From NCBI RefSeq assembly GCF_014191715.1, contig NZ_JACHWY010000001.1, positions 868,001-932,000 on the forward strand: a stretch of 64,000 nt of DNA, written 5' to 3'. The notes below the pieces were generated by a model. It made no database searches. It was not told the DNA's origin and saw only the letters and a program-made list of their open reading frames with translations. The stretch's first letter is position 1. The number at the start of each line of letters is the position of its first letter. The translations under genes and the position numbers were made by a program. Source of the stretch: Litorivivens lipolytica (GTDB lineage: Bacteria; Pseudomonadota; Gammaproteobacteria; Pseudomonadales; Spongiibacteraceae). Shown here piece after piece: positions 9,702 to 18,607 of this stretch.

Positions 9702-10375
9702 TCAGCCAGGCCGGTCAGTTTAATGCCGGCGTGACACTGATACTGCTTGTTCACGAAAATCAGTACAGAGGTCATCGCTTCCACCGCCGCGGCATTGGCG
9801 ATACTGCCCGCATGAAAACCACGCATACCCGCGGCTTCCACCAGCTCAATCACCTTGGCGCGGGCATCTTTCTTGTCGCCGCACACCAACACGTCACAAT
9901 CGAGCCCTTTGCCTTCCTGCAGGTGATGAGCCGCCACATTCTGGAAGGCCGATACCACCTGGGTATCTTCACCCAAGAGGTTCTGGGCAATCTGTCCGGC
10001 ACTGCCCGCTTCCGGCAGTTGTACGCGAGCGACTTTCGGCGGCACCAGCGGCACGGTTACGTCGATCAGAATCTTGCCTTTCAGGGCTGGCTTGACCAGC
10101 TCGAGTGTGCTGGAGTGATGGGCGAAGGGAACTGTCATGGCGACGATATCCGCCGCTTCTGCTGCAGCCAGATTTCCCATGGCTTCCACAGTGACCTGGG
10201 CGATACCGCGATCCGCCATAACCTGCTGCAGATCAGCCACGGCTGCTTCGGCCTTGTCCTGCGTGCGGGAGCCGATAATCACACGATAGCCTGCCTCCGC
10301 CCAGCGCCGGGCAAGCCCCGTCCCCAGATCACCCGTGCCACCCAGAATTGCCAATACCGGTTTTGAATCGCTCAT
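9698..10375 (-). CDS. npdG: NADPH:F420 oxidoreductase
   Basis: Transfers hydride between NADP(H) and F420. The 225-residue protein opens with LAILGGTGDLGTGLARRWAEAG, the NADP-binding glycine motif of the NpdG/Fno family, followed by VIIGSR, which recognises the NADP phosphate. Start at 10375 is chosen, not the in-frame upstream extension, because AGGAAGG lies just before it and the family begins at this point. It is first in the F420 operon, so cofactor synthesis and its reduction by NADPH are likely co-expressed. Confidence 0.93.
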   Translation of the reverse strand: MSDSKPVLAILGGTGDLGTGLARRWAEAGYRVIIGSRTQDKAEAAVADLQQVMADRGIAQVTVEAMGNLAAAEAADIVAMTVPFAHHSSTLELVKPALKGKILIDVTVPLVPPKVARVQLPEAGSAGQIAQNLLGEDTQVVSAFQNVAAHHLQEGKGLDCDVLVCGDKKDARAKVIELVEAAGMRGFHAGSIANAAAVEAMTSVLIFVNKQYQCHAGIKLTGLAE

Positions 10376-10677
10376 TACTGCCCTTCCTGTGTCATCTAGA
10401 ATTCTTTTCTTTGCCACGCGTTCGCACCGAGCTGTGGCGAAAGCCGGGCTGCATTCTCTCAAAAGGTTACTCGGCCATCCAGCACCTAAAATGACGAGAA
10501 ATTTAGCGAAACCAACCGAACTGCCCGCAATGACCGCTTTCGTTAGCCAATATGCCCCGTTTGGACGATACAATCTTTTCCATCGGCGGCTAGGCTTGCC
10601 CAGCGCTGAACTCGGGCTTTTTTTTGCCCGTTGATCATGGCGTTATACTGACCTCGAATTTCTGCAGGGATTGATAC
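10376..10677. other. Divergent intergenic region, npdG / SDR
   Basis: A gap of about 300 bases between the divergent npdG and short-chain dehydrogenase genes. It must hold the promoters of both, including that of the F420 operon, but no convincing -35/-10 pair was found. It contains an inverted repeat CGGGC-T9-GCCCG near 10613-10634. An ORF in this gap that reads into npdG from upstream is considered an artefact. Confidence 0.5.
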
Positions 10678-11457
10678 ATGGATAATCGACTCGACTTCTC
10701 CGGCAAAGTGGTAATCGTCACGGGAGGCGGCAAAGGCGTTGGCCGAGGAATCAGCGAGCGTTTTCTGAGCTGTGGCGCCCATGTGGTTATCTGCGGGCGC
10801 TCTGAACCGGATGCCCTGCCCACAGCCGGCGGCCGCAGCGCACAGTTTTTGCCCTGCGATGTCAAAGACTTCGATCAAATTCAGGACTTCGTAAATCAGG
10901 TTGCCGAGGAACACGGTCGCATCGATGTCCTCGTCAACAATGCCGGCGGCGCCCCCTTTGCCGACGCCGCCACCGCCTCGCCGCGTTTTTCCGAATCCAT
11001 TATCCGCCTGAACCTGCTGGCCCCGTTGAACTTTGGTCAATGCGTCAATGCTGTGATGCAGCAGCAGGAAACCGGCGGTTCCATTATCAATATCGCCAGC
11101 GTCTCAGCGGTACGCCCTTCGCCAGGCACAGCGGCCTACGGCGCCGCCAAGGCAGGCCTAGTCAATCTGTGCACGTCGCTCGCGGTTGAGTGGGCTCCCA
11201 AGGTGCGCGTGAATGCGATTATCGGCGGTTTGATCCGTACCGAGCAGTCCCACCTACACTATGGTGATGAAGCGGGTATCGAGGCGGTCGGCGCGACCAT
11301 TCCGCTGGGACGCATGGCAGTACCGGAAGACATTGGTGACGCCTGCCTGTTCCTGGGCAGCGACCTGTCATCCTATGTTAGCGGCACTACCGTGACTGTT
11401 CACGGCGGCGGTGAGAAACCGGCCTTTTTGGACGCGGCGAACACCGACGGCAAATAA
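10678..11457 (+). CDS. Short-chain dehydrogenase/reductase (SDR family)
   Basis: A 259-residue classical SDR. It has the Rossmann cofactor motif TGGGKGVGRG at about residues 15-24, the NNAGG motif, a catalytic serine in NIASVSA and the YxxxK pair in AAYGAAKAG. The C-terminus is also typical (FLGSDLSSYVSGTTVTVHGG). An AGGGA ribosome binding site lies 7 bases before the ATG. It is divergent from the F420 operon; classical SDRs use NAD(P)H, so a direct F420 role is not implied. The substrate is unknown, possibly a hydroxyacyl-CoA or steroid-like alcohol. Confidence 0.85.
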   Translation: MDNRLDFSGKVVIVTGGGKGVGRGISERFLSCGAHVVICGRSEPDALPTAGGRSAQFLPCDVKDFDQIQDFVNQVAEEHGRIDVLVNNAGGAPFADAATASPRFSESIIRLNLLAPLNFGQCVNAVMQQQETGGSIINIASVSAVRPSPGTAAYGAAKAGLVNLCTSLAVEWAPKVRVNAIIGGLIRTEQSHLHYGDEAGIEAVGATIPLGRMAVPEDIGDACLFLGSDLSSYVSGTTVTVHGGGEKPAFLDAANTDGK

Positions 11458-11463
11458 TCGATC

Positions 11464-11484
11464 ATCGCGGGTGACGACCGCGAT
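11464..11484. terminator. Possible bidirectional terminator hairpin
   Basis: A perfect 7-bp stem ATCGCGG / CCGCGAT with a 7-base loop lies between the convergent SDR and pyruvate kinase genes. There is no strong T run on either side, so the call is tentative. Confidence 0.35.
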
Positions 11485-11489
11485 AGTGT

Positions 11490-12920
11490 TCAGACCGTAA
11501 TTATTTTAAGGGTGTTGGTATATCCGCCTACGCCCACATTATCGCCGTGGGTAAAGACTACGGTATCGCCACTGTTCACCAGGCCCTTGTCGCGCAGGTG
11601 GGCGATAACCCCCTCAATCATTTCTTCCTTGGCGAAGGTAGACGTGTCCAGATAGACCGGTCTAACACCGCGATAGAGGCAGACCCGGTTGCAGGTGGTC
11701 TGATGACTGCTCACTGCAAATATCGGCAGCCCTGAACTGATCCGGGACATCAGCAGCGGCGTGCGCCCCGATTCGGTCAGCGCGATCAAGGCTTTCACAC
11801 CCTGCAAATGGTTCGCGGAATACATCGCGCCCATGGCGATGGCTTCTTCGGCGCTGGTAAATTCGCGATCCATGCGATGACCGGAACGGCGAATCGATGG
11901 CGACTGCTCGGCTCCGACGCAAGTGCTGGCCATGGCTTCAACGGTCTCGACAGGATATTCCCCTGCCGCCGTTTCCGCCGATAGCATCACGGCATCGGTG
12001 CCATCCAGCACCGCATTCGCCACATCAAAAACCTCGGCGCGGGTCGGCAGCGGGTTGGAAATCATGGATTCCATCATCTGGGTCGCGGTTATCACCACCC
12101 GGTTGAGCTGCCGCGCCCGCTTGATCATCAACTTCTGGTAAGCGATCAGATTGGCATCGCCAATCTCTACACCTAGATCGCCGCGGGCCACCATGATGCC
12201 GTCACAGGCTTCAATCAACGCGTCGAGCGTTGCGTTGTCAGCCACCGCTTCCGCACGTTCAACCTTGCCAATGACCTCCGCAATACAGCCCGCCTTGTTG
12301 AGTTCCCGCCGGGCATATTCAATATCCGCCGCATTGCTGGGAAAGGAAATGGCGACATAGTCCAGCGCCAGTTCTGCAGCGACCTTGACGTCCTCCAGAT
12401 CCTTGCTGGTCAAGGCCGGTGCCGACAAGCCACCGCCAAGTTTATTGATCCCCTTCCGCGATTTCAGGCGGCCACTGCTTTCAGAACGGGTATAAACCTT
12501 CGAGCCCTCAACCGATTCCACCACCAGCCGAAAACGACCATCGTCCAGCAGTAAAATATCGCCGGCCTCTACGCTTTCGGCCAGCGGCTGGTAGTCGACA
12601 CCGATATGCCCCTCATTACCTTCGCTGTCGGCCATCGCCGTATCAAGAATCAGCTTCTGGCCCTTTTTCAGCTGAATGCTGTCGCCGGGCAGTTTGCGCA
12701 GGCGAATCTTCGGCCCCTGCAAATCACCTAACAGCGCCACGTGCTGCCCGGCCTGTTCGGCCAACTCGCGAATGCGGAGCGCGCGCTGGCGCTGCTCGTC
12801 GGCATTGCCGTGGGAAAAGTTGAGGCGAAACACATTTACACCGGCTCGGATCAACGCTTGAAGAATGTCCGGACTGTCGGAGGCGGGACCCACGGTAGCG
12901 ACAATTTTAGTTCTGCGCAT
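11490..12920 (-). CDS. pyk: Pyruvate kinase
   Basis: Final glycolytic step, phosphoenolpyruvate plus ADP to pyruvate plus ATP. The 476-residue protein resembles E. coli PykA more than PykF: RRTKIVATVGPAS and NVFRLNFSHG at the N-terminus, LGDLQGPKIR, the active-site block IIVARGDLGVEIG-like segment (IMVARGDLGVEIG), and TATQMMESMI. The catalytic lysine is in VIGKVERAEAV. It stands alone and is convergent with the SDR gene. Confidence 0.96.
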   Translation of the reverse strand: MRRTKIVATVGPASDSPDILQALIRAGVNVFRLNFSHGNADEQRQRALRIRELAEQAGQHVALLGDLQGPKIRLRKLPGDSIQLKKGQKLILDTAMADSEGNEGHIGVDYQPLAESVEAGDILLLDDGRFRLVVESVEGSKVYTRSESSGRLKSRKGINKLGGGLSAPALTSKDLEDVKVAAELALDYVAISFPSNAADIEYARRELNKAGCIAEVIGKVERAEAVADNATLDALIEACDGIMVARGDLGVEIGDANLIAYQKLMIKRARQLNRVVITATQMMESMISNPLPTRAEVFDVANAVLDGTDAVMLSAETAAGEYPVETVEAMASTCVGAEQSPSIRRSGHRMDREFTSAEEAIAMGAMYSANHLQGVKALIALTESGRTPLLMSRISSGLPIFAVSSHQTTCNRVCLYRGVRPVYLDTSTFAKEEMIEGVIAHLRDKGLVNSGDTVVFTHGDNVGVGGYTNTLKIITV

Positions 12921-13072
12921 AAGGTTGTTTGCTTATCTCTGCTCTTTTACATGTGCGTTCATTATCACTGAGTTTTCATTAAAAATCAGTGGCACGCGCT
13001 CAATACCTTTTGTTTTGGTAATTCAATCCACCGGCGGCTGTTGCTATGCTCGTTTCAGCTTCCGGAGGCTCC

Positions 13073-15040
13073 ATGAATCATATGACACTGAATACCCAAG
13101 CTCTGCTGACCCTGTTGCTGTGCTGTCTGCTCAGCGGCTGCTGGGCCAGTACCTCGCCTGAACCCGCAGCGCACAGCGCGGCAGAAGGATTGACTGCCGA
13201 ATGGCCGACCTATGGCGGTCCGGGCAGCGACCGATTCAGCCCACTCAACGAGATTAATATCGAAAACGTGCAGGATCTCGAAATTGCCTGGCGCCATGAT
13301 TCCGGCGACAAGAGCGATGGCAGCGGAGACTGGTCGTTTACCAGCCTGCAGGTCACGCCCATCGCAGTCAACGACACCCTGTATTACTGCACCCCCTTTG
13401 GTCGCGTATTCGCACTCAATCCGGCTACCGGTGAAGAACGCTGGGTGTTCGACCCGGAAATAAAGAACACCTCCGGTGGCTACTATCCTGCCCTCTGTCG
13501 CGGCGTCAGCTACTGGGAAGGCGATGCTCAGGACAGTTGTGATAAGCGCATTGTCTACGGCACCCGCGATGCTGAATTGATCGCGCTCGATGCCGACACC
13601 GGGCAACCCTGCCCGGGCTTTGGCAAGGCTGGCCGAGTTGCGCTGCGCGAAGGTATTTCTGAGCACGAGACCTGGGAGTACTACCCAACCTCGCCGCCGG
13701 TGATTATCGACGACAAAGCCGTCATCGGCGCGCTGGTGGTGGATAACCTGCGAACCGGTGCGCCCTCGGGCGTGGTTCGCGCCTTTGATATCCGCACTGG
13801 CGAACTGGCCTGGGCCTGGGACCCGGTCAGCGAGGATTACAAAGCCCGACATCAAGACCAGCATGGCGCCACTCGCTACCACCAGGGCACCCCCAATGTT
13901 TGGGCCCCGATGTCGGCGGATCACGACCTGAATCTGGTGCTGATTCCGACCGGCAATCCGTCACCCGACTTGTACGGTGGCGAGCGCGACGGCATCGACG
14001 AATATGGATCATCAGTCGTTGCTCTGGATGCCCGCAGCGGTCGCTACCGCTGGCATTTTCAAACCGTCCATCACGACGTCTGGGATTTTGACGTGGCCGC
14101 ACAGCCCACACTGTTTCAAATACCCGGTGTAGGTCAGGGGCGACGTGGTATTGCACAGGGCACTAAAACCGGCATGGTCTTTCTGCTCGACCGGGAAACC
14201 GGCAAACCACTCTACCCCGTTGAAGAGCGCCCGGTTCCACAGAACGGCGTGCCAGGTGAGAAGCTGTCGCCGACACAACCCTTTGCCACCCATCCAGCGC
14301 CGCTGCACTTCACCGCACCGCTGACAGAGGAGAATGTGGAAGGGCTGTTTGGCTTCGGTAAAAGCGCCTGTCAGGAGCTGATCAGGCAATACCGCTCTGA
14401 AGGCATATTCACGCCCCCTTCGCTGGAGGGCTCAGTGCTGTATCCCGCCAATATGGGCGGCATTAACTGGGGCAGCGTCGCCATCAATCCGGGCAATGGC
14501 CTGATGTTCGTCAACCAGATGCACTTCGCCACCGTGGTCCAACTGATTCCGCGACAAGAGTACGACGCCGAACCGAGGGACGGTGTTTACCCACTGGAAT
14601 ACTTTGAGATGAAAGGCACCCCCTACGGCGCACTCCGCACGCCGCTGGTATCCAACTGGGGCGCACCCTGTGTGCCCAAACCCTGGGGCAGTTTTACCGC
14701 TGTCGACCTGAAAAGCGGCGAAATAAAATGGCGAATCCCGCTCGGCACAACGCGGGATTTAGCGCCCTTTCCTCTCTGGTTTAATACTGGTGTTCCCAAT
14801 GTCGGAGGTGCTCTGGCCACCGCCGGTGATCTGGTATTTATCGGCGCGACGACCGACCGCTACCTTCGCGCCTTCGACCAACACACGGGGGAGGAAGTCT
14901 GGCGTCAGAGTCTACCCTTTACCGCCAATGCCACCCCGATGACCTACCAGATAAACGGCCGGCAATATCTGGTGGTTGCGGCAGGTGGTCACGGCTGGTC
15001 TGAGCCAGGCGATGCGCTGATCGCCTTTGCGTTGCCGTAA
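13073..15040 (+). CDS. PQQ-dependent dehydrogenase, lipoprotein, Gcd-like
   Basis: A 655-residue quinoprotein of the eight-bladed propeller family, most like the periplasmic domain of membrane glucose/quinate dehydrogenases: WPTYGGPGSDRFSPLNEIN, SFTSLQVTPIAVNDTLYYC and repeated tryptophan-docking motifs (TGEERWVFDP, TGELAWAWDP, TGEEVWRQSL). The start at 13073 is preceded by GGAGG. The N-terminus is a lipoprotein signal with lipobox LSGC, so it is anchored by lipid rather than by the five-helix domain of Gcd, and no CxxCH haem motif is present. It probably oxidises a sugar or polyol and reduces quinone or another carrier. Substrate unknown. Confidence 0.87.
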   Translation: MNHMTLNTQALLTLLLCCLLSGCWASTSPEPAAHSAAEGLTAEWPTYGGPGSDRFSPLNEINIENVQDLEIAWRHDSGDKSDGSGDWSFTSLQVTPIAVNDTLYYCTPFGRVFALNPATGEERWVFDPEIKNTSGGYYPALCRGVSYWEGDAQDSCDKRIVYGTRDAELIALDADTGQPCPGFGKAGRVALREGISEHETWEYYPTSPPVIIDDKAVIGALVVDNLRTGAPSGVVRAFDIRTGELAWAWDPVSEDYKARHQDQHGATRYHQGTPNVWAPMSADHDLNLVLIPTGNPSPDLYGGERDGIDEYGSSVVALDARSGRYRWHFQTVHHDVWDFDVAAQPTLFQIPGVGQGRRGIAQGTKTGMVFLLDRETGKPLYPVEERPVPQNGVPGEKLSPTQPFATHPAPLHFTAPLTEENVEGLFGFGKSACQELIRQYRSEGIFTPPSLEGSVLYPANMGGINWGSVAINPGNGLMFVNQMHFATVVQLIPRQEYDAEPRDGVYPLEYFEMKGTPYGALRTPLVSNWGAPCVPKPWGSFTAVDLKSGEIKWRIPLGTTRDLAPFPLWFNTGVPNVGGALATAGDLVFIGATTDRYLRAFDQHTGEEVWRQSLPFTANATPMTYQINGRQYLVVAAGGHGWSEPGDALIAFALP

Positions 15041-15061
15041 CCCGCACATTCTGGAGTCTTT

Positions 15062-15691
15062 ATGGCCAAGGTCTATTCGTTGGAAGGGGTTATCCCCGTG
15101 GTTCACCCCAGCAGTTTCGTTCACCCCGAAGCTGTGCTTATTGGCGATGTCAGGATTGGCAAGCATTGCTTTATCGGACCCTTCGCCTGCCTGCGTGGTG
15201 ACTTTGGCACGGTAGAAGTCCATGACGGCGCAAATATTCAGGATCACTGCATGCTGCACTCCTTCCCGGAGAAGTCCGTCGTTGTCGAAAGCTACGGCCA
15301 TATCGGCCACGGCGCCGTATTGCACGGTTGCCGAGTCGGCCGGAATGCCCTGGTCGGTATCAATGCGACCGTAATGGATGATGTCACCGTGGGTGAAGAA
15401 GCCTTTGTCGGTGGCAATGCCTTTGTGAAAGCGGGTTTCACCATCCCGCGTCGCAGTCTGGTATCCGGTGTCCCCGCCCGGATTATCCGCGAACTTTCAG
15501 ACGACGAAGTCCACTGGAAGACAGACGGCACCGAGGTCTACAAGGAGCTGGTGTTACGCTATCGGAAAAGCTTTACCCCAGCAGAACCGCTGACCGAACT
15601 GGAAGAGAATCGACCGCGACTACAGTGTGATCGCAGCACCTCGATCGCACTCCACGAGCGCAAGGCCAACACGCAACCGAAGGAGGAATAA
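15062..15691 (+). CDS. paaY: PaaY-like gamma-carbonic-anhydrase-fold hexapeptide protein
   Basis: A 209-residue left-handed beta-helix protein close to PaaY of phenylacetate degradation, which in studied bacteria is a thioesterase/housekeeping protein. Matching blocks are SFVHPEAVLIGDVRIG, RGDFGTVEVHDGANIQDHC, YGHIGHGAVLHGCRVGRNALVGINATVMDDV and SGVPARIIRELSDDE, including the three metal-binding histidines. It lies 21 bases after the PQQ dehydrogenase, and no other paa gene is in the window. Membership in the family is clear; the pathway role here is inferred only. Confidence 0.82.
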   Translation: MAKVYSLEGVIPVVHPSSFVHPEAVLIGDVRIGKHCFIGPFACLRGDFGTVEVHDGANIQDHCMLHSFPEKSVVVESYGHIGHGAVLHGCRVGRNALVGINATVMDDVTVGEEAFVGGNAFVKAGFTIPRRSLVSGVPARIIRELSDDEVHWKTDGTEVYKELVLRYRKSFTPAEPLTELEENRPRLQCDRSTSIALHERKANTQPKEE

Positions 15692-15696
15692 CCCAC

Positions 15697-16074
15697 ATGG
15701 ATAGAGAAGAGTCTCTGAACGTATTTGGCGAACCCTTGCTTCCTTGCAGCACCGACCCGGTCACAGGTTTTTTTCGCGATGGCTGCTGCAACACCAGCGA
15801 GCTTGACGTGGGCTCCCATACCGTCTGCGTCGAAGTCAGCCAAGACTTTCTCGAGTATTCGCGCTTTCGTGGGAACGATTTGTCCACGCCGGCGCCGGAT
15901 TTCGGCTTCCCCGGCTTAAACCCCGGCGATCGCTGGTGTCTGTGCGCAGCCCGCTGGCTGGAAGCCTATCAACAAGACATGGCCCCACGAGTTTATTTAA
16001 CCCGCACCCACCAAAAAGCGCTGGAAACGGTGCCGCTATCGATTTTGAGACAATTTGCCGCTGACCTGAATTGA
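15697..16074 (+). CDS. DUF2237 family protein
   Basis: A 125-residue protein of the DUF2237 family, recognisable by CSTDPVTGFFRDGCCNT, DVGSHTVCVEVSQDFLEYSRFRGNDLSTP and NPGDRWCLCAARWLEA, with five conserved cysteines that may bind metal. No function is established for the family. AGGAGG lies about 8 bases before the ATG, inside the end of the PaaY-like gene, so both are probably one transcript. Confidence 0.9.
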   Translation: MDREESLNVFGEPLLPCSTDPVTGFFRDGCCNTSELDVGSHTVCVEVSQDFLEYSRFRGNDLSTPAPDFGFPGLNPGDRWCLCAARWLEAYQQDMAPRVYLTRTHQKALETVPLSILRQFAADLN

Positions 16075-16168
16075 TACTCTAACTCGCCGCTTGCGGCGAT
16101 GGAGCCCTTCTCGGTCAATGCTATAGTCCAGCCATCACGATATTGTTCTGGAAGGGAGATTGCGATAC

Positions 16169-17722
16169 ATGTCTGAATTGGGATTCTGGGCCTTCGCCCA
16201 AAAAGATCCTTCTCCGTTGGCGCTAGTAGCACCCGATGGCAACAAGTACACACGGGGCGACCTGCTAGCCAAAGCCAATCAGGTAGTGCACGGCCTGCGC
16301 GAGCTTGGTCTGGAGCGCGGCGATGCGGTCGCCATGATGTTGCCCAACTGCGTAGAGTTCTATTACATCTATCTGGCGGCCACCCAGGCGGGCTTCTACA
16401 TGGTGCCCATCAACTGGCACCTCGCCGGACCTGAAGTCGCCTACATTCTGGAAGACTGTGAAGCAAAAGCCTTCGTCAGTGATCAACGCGTTGCCAAAGC
16501 CGCCAGCACTGCTGCCGAGGCTGCGGGTTTCGACACCAGCCGCGCCTTTGCCGTAGGCGACATTCCCGGGTTCCGTTCGTTTGATGAGCTGGTGAACGGT
16601 CAGCCCGACACCCTGCCTGAAAACCGTAGCGCCGGTCAGATCATGAATTACACCTCAGGCACGACCGGTAAACCCAAGGGCGTAAAACGCCCCCTGCCCG
16701 ACATGGCGCCGGAAGACCTCTACGGCATGATGGCCATGTTCCTCATGCTGTTCGGCATTCAACCCGAAGACAACAATGTGCACTTCTGCGGCTCCCCGCT
16801 CTACCACACCGCAGTGCTGCAGTTTTCAGGCAACTCATTGCATATGGGGCACGCCGTGGTACTCGTTGAAAAATGGGACCCTGAGCAAACCCTGAAGCTA
16901 ATTGAAGAGTACAAGGTTACTACCAGCCATATGGTACCGACCCAGTTTATCCGCATGCTGAAGTTGCCCGAAGAGGTACGCAGCCGATACGACGTCTCTT
17001 CGACGCGCCACATGATTCACGCTGCTGCACCCTGTCCACCCGATATCAAGCGCCAAATGCTCGACTGGTGGGGCAACAGTATTTACGAATACTACGCCGG
17101 TACCGAAGGCGGCGGCACACTGTGCACGCCGGAAGGCTGGCTGGCACATCCGGGCTCGGTGGGCTCGGCCTGGTACGGCAGTGAAGTCAAAATATACGAC
17201 GACGAAGGCAATGAGCTAGGCCCCAACCAGACGGGTACCATCTACATGAAGCTGATGGACAATAGCGATTTCGAATACAAAGGCGACACTGAAAAGACCA
17301 AAAAGAATCGCATCGGTAACTTTTTCACCCTCGGCGATATCGGTCACCTCGACGAAGACGGTTACCTCTACCTGAGCGATCGCAAAATCGACATGATTAT
17401 TTCCGGTGGTGCCAACATCTATCCCGCCGAAATCGAGAACGTGTTGATCCTGCATGACAAGGTCAACGACTGCGCCGTCTTTGGTGTTCCCAACGAAGAC
17501 TGGGGCGAAGAAATCAAAGCCGTGGTGCAGCCGATTGAGGGTGTTGAACCTTCAGACGCGTTGACGGAGGAGCTGATGACGTTTCTCGAAGAGCGTCTCG
17601 CCCGAATGAAACTGCCTCGCAGTATAGATTACCAGGCCGAACTGCCGCGCGACCCGAATGGCAAGCTCTACAAGCGTCGCCTGCGCGATCCGTACTGGGA
17701 AGGTCATACCCGGAAGGTATAA
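16169..17722 (+). CDS. AMP-forming acyl-CoA synthetase
   Basis: Activates a carboxylic acid to its CoA thioester through an acyl-AMP. The 517-residue protein has the P-loop-like motif YTSGTTGKPKGV, the A5-type motif YEYYAGTEGGG, the A7/A8 hinge TLGDIGHLDEDGYLYLSDRKIDMIISGG and a C-terminal DPNGKLYKRRLR with the catalytic lysine. Start at 16169 is preferred to a TTG three codons upstream because GGAAGGGAG sits at a good distance. FadD-like in type; chain-length preference cannot be read. Confidence 0.92.
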   Translation: MSELGFWAFAQKDPSPLALVAPDGNKYTRGDLLAKANQVVHGLRELGLERGDAVAMMLPNCVEFYYIYLAATQAGFYMVPINWHLAGPEVAYILEDCEAKAFVSDQRVAKAASTAAEAAGFDTSRAFAVGDIPGFRSFDELVNGQPDTLPENRSAGQIMNYTSGTTGKPKGVKRPLPDMAPEDLYGMMAMFLMLFGIQPEDNNVHFCGSPLYHTAVLQFSGNSLHMGHAVVLVEKWDPEQTLKLIEEYKVTTSHMVPTQFIRMLKLPEEVRSRYDVSSTRHMIHAAAPCPPDIKRQMLDWWGNSIYEYYAGTEGGGTLCTPEGWLAHPGSVGSAWYGSEVKIYDDEGNELGPNQTGTIYMKLMDNSDFEYKGDTEKTKKNRIGNFFTLGDIGHLDEDGYLYLSDRKIDMIISGGANIYPAEIENVLILHDKVNDCAVFGVPNEDWGEEIKAVVQPIEGVEPSDALTEELMTFLEERLARMKLPRSIDYQAELPRDPNGKLYKRRLRDPYWEGHTRKV

Positions 17723-17725
17723 AGC

Positions 17726-17757
17726 AACAGCCCGGCATTTGCCGGGCTGTTTGTTTT
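17726..17757 (+). terminator. Rho-independent terminator
   Basis: A stem CAGCCCGGCA / TGCCGGGCTG with a short loop is followed by TTTGTTTT just after the acyl-CoA synthetase stop. It also marks the end of the convergent gene. Confidence 0.85.
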
Positions 17758-18512
17758 CAGGGTTCGAGCCAGGGACTGATGCCCATTCCCTCAATATAAA
17801 TTCTACGGCTGATTTCACCGTTGCTCAGTACAAAGCGTCTAAAGGAGCGCCCCTCTTCCGTTGCAATAAATCGCGGCGACAGCAAGGCGGCACCGCGACC
17901 GATGTCGGCAAAGGTATGAGCGATGACGAGCTTGTTCTTCAACTGTGGGGACAACCGCTGAATGGCGACCGGCGCGCTCGATAAAGCATCGATCTTCCCT
18001 TCCAGCAAAGCCATCGTCGCAGCGATATGATTGCGAAATGGCACCAGTGTGGCACTGGCAGGAACAACCGAATGGAACTCCATGTCAGCAGCGCGAATGC
18101 CCGGAATCACGCCGACACGACCGATCTTTGTTAAAGGCTGCCCCATCAGCGTATAGAGGTGAATCGGCTGCTCGGTAATGGCCACCAAGCGATAGCCGCA
18201 GTCGCGCTCGATTTCACGCATTGCGGCACTGTAGCTGCCCATAATCACATCGTAGTGCTGTTGCAGACAGCGCCGACCCAGCAACTCAAAGTTATTGCTG
18301 TAATAGATCGAGTAGCCCCGCTCTATCTGCCTGAAGGCTTCGTCAAAGAAGGGTTTAAAGTGAGTTGCAGTGTGACGCGAGCCGAAAATGGACTGAACCC
18401 AAAGTTGCACCGGCTCCTGAGCCTGAACAGGCGTCACGGCGAACTGGCAGGCCAACACCAAGCCGCAGAAAATCCGCCGAAAATGCCCCCAGTTGCAGTC
18501 TGACAACACCAA
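17757..18512 (-). CDS. Periplasmic substrate-binding protein, PhnD-like
   Basis: A 251-residue protein with an N-terminal signal peptide ending near TPVQAQ and the domain of ABC phosphate/phosphonate binding proteins (PhnD family): HFKPFFDEAFRQIERGY, YDVIMGSYSAAMREI and GRAALLSP-like strands. No ABC permease or ATPase gene is adjacent, so it may act as a stand-alone sensor or orphan binding protein. No ATG is available: the frame closes a few codons upstream and the start is probably TTG (18512) or GTG (18509), so the exact N-terminus is uncertain. Confidence 0.72.
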   Translation of the reverse strand: MVLSDCNWGHFRRIFCGLVLACQFAVTPVQAQEPVQLWVQSIFGSRHTATHFKPFFDEAFRQIERGYSIYYSNNFELLGRRCLQQHYDVIMGSYSAAMREIERDCGYRLVAITEQPIHLYTLMGQPLTKIGRVGVIPGIRAADMEFHSVVPASATLVPFRNHIAATMALLEGKIDALSSAPVAIQRLSPQLKNKLVIAHTFADIGRGAALLSPRFIATEEGRSFRRFVLSNGEISRRIYIEGMGISPWLEP

Positions 18513-18607
18513 TGTCGCACGATCTCAGGCTAGTTAAAGTCATACCAGTATAGGCCCTGCAGAGCCGCTGGCCATACTGGTAAACCGAGACACGCAAAAT
18601 ACGGGAT

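Noticed and set aside
10376-10573. An N-terminal extension of 66 residues for the NADPH:F420 oxidoreductase.
   Set aside because: The family starts at the NADP-binding motif after 10375, which has its own good ribosome binding site; the extension looks non-coding.
12985-13005. TGGCAC near 12989 as a possible sigma-54 -24 element before the PQQ dehydrogenase.
   Set aside because: No GC doublet at the required -12 distance.
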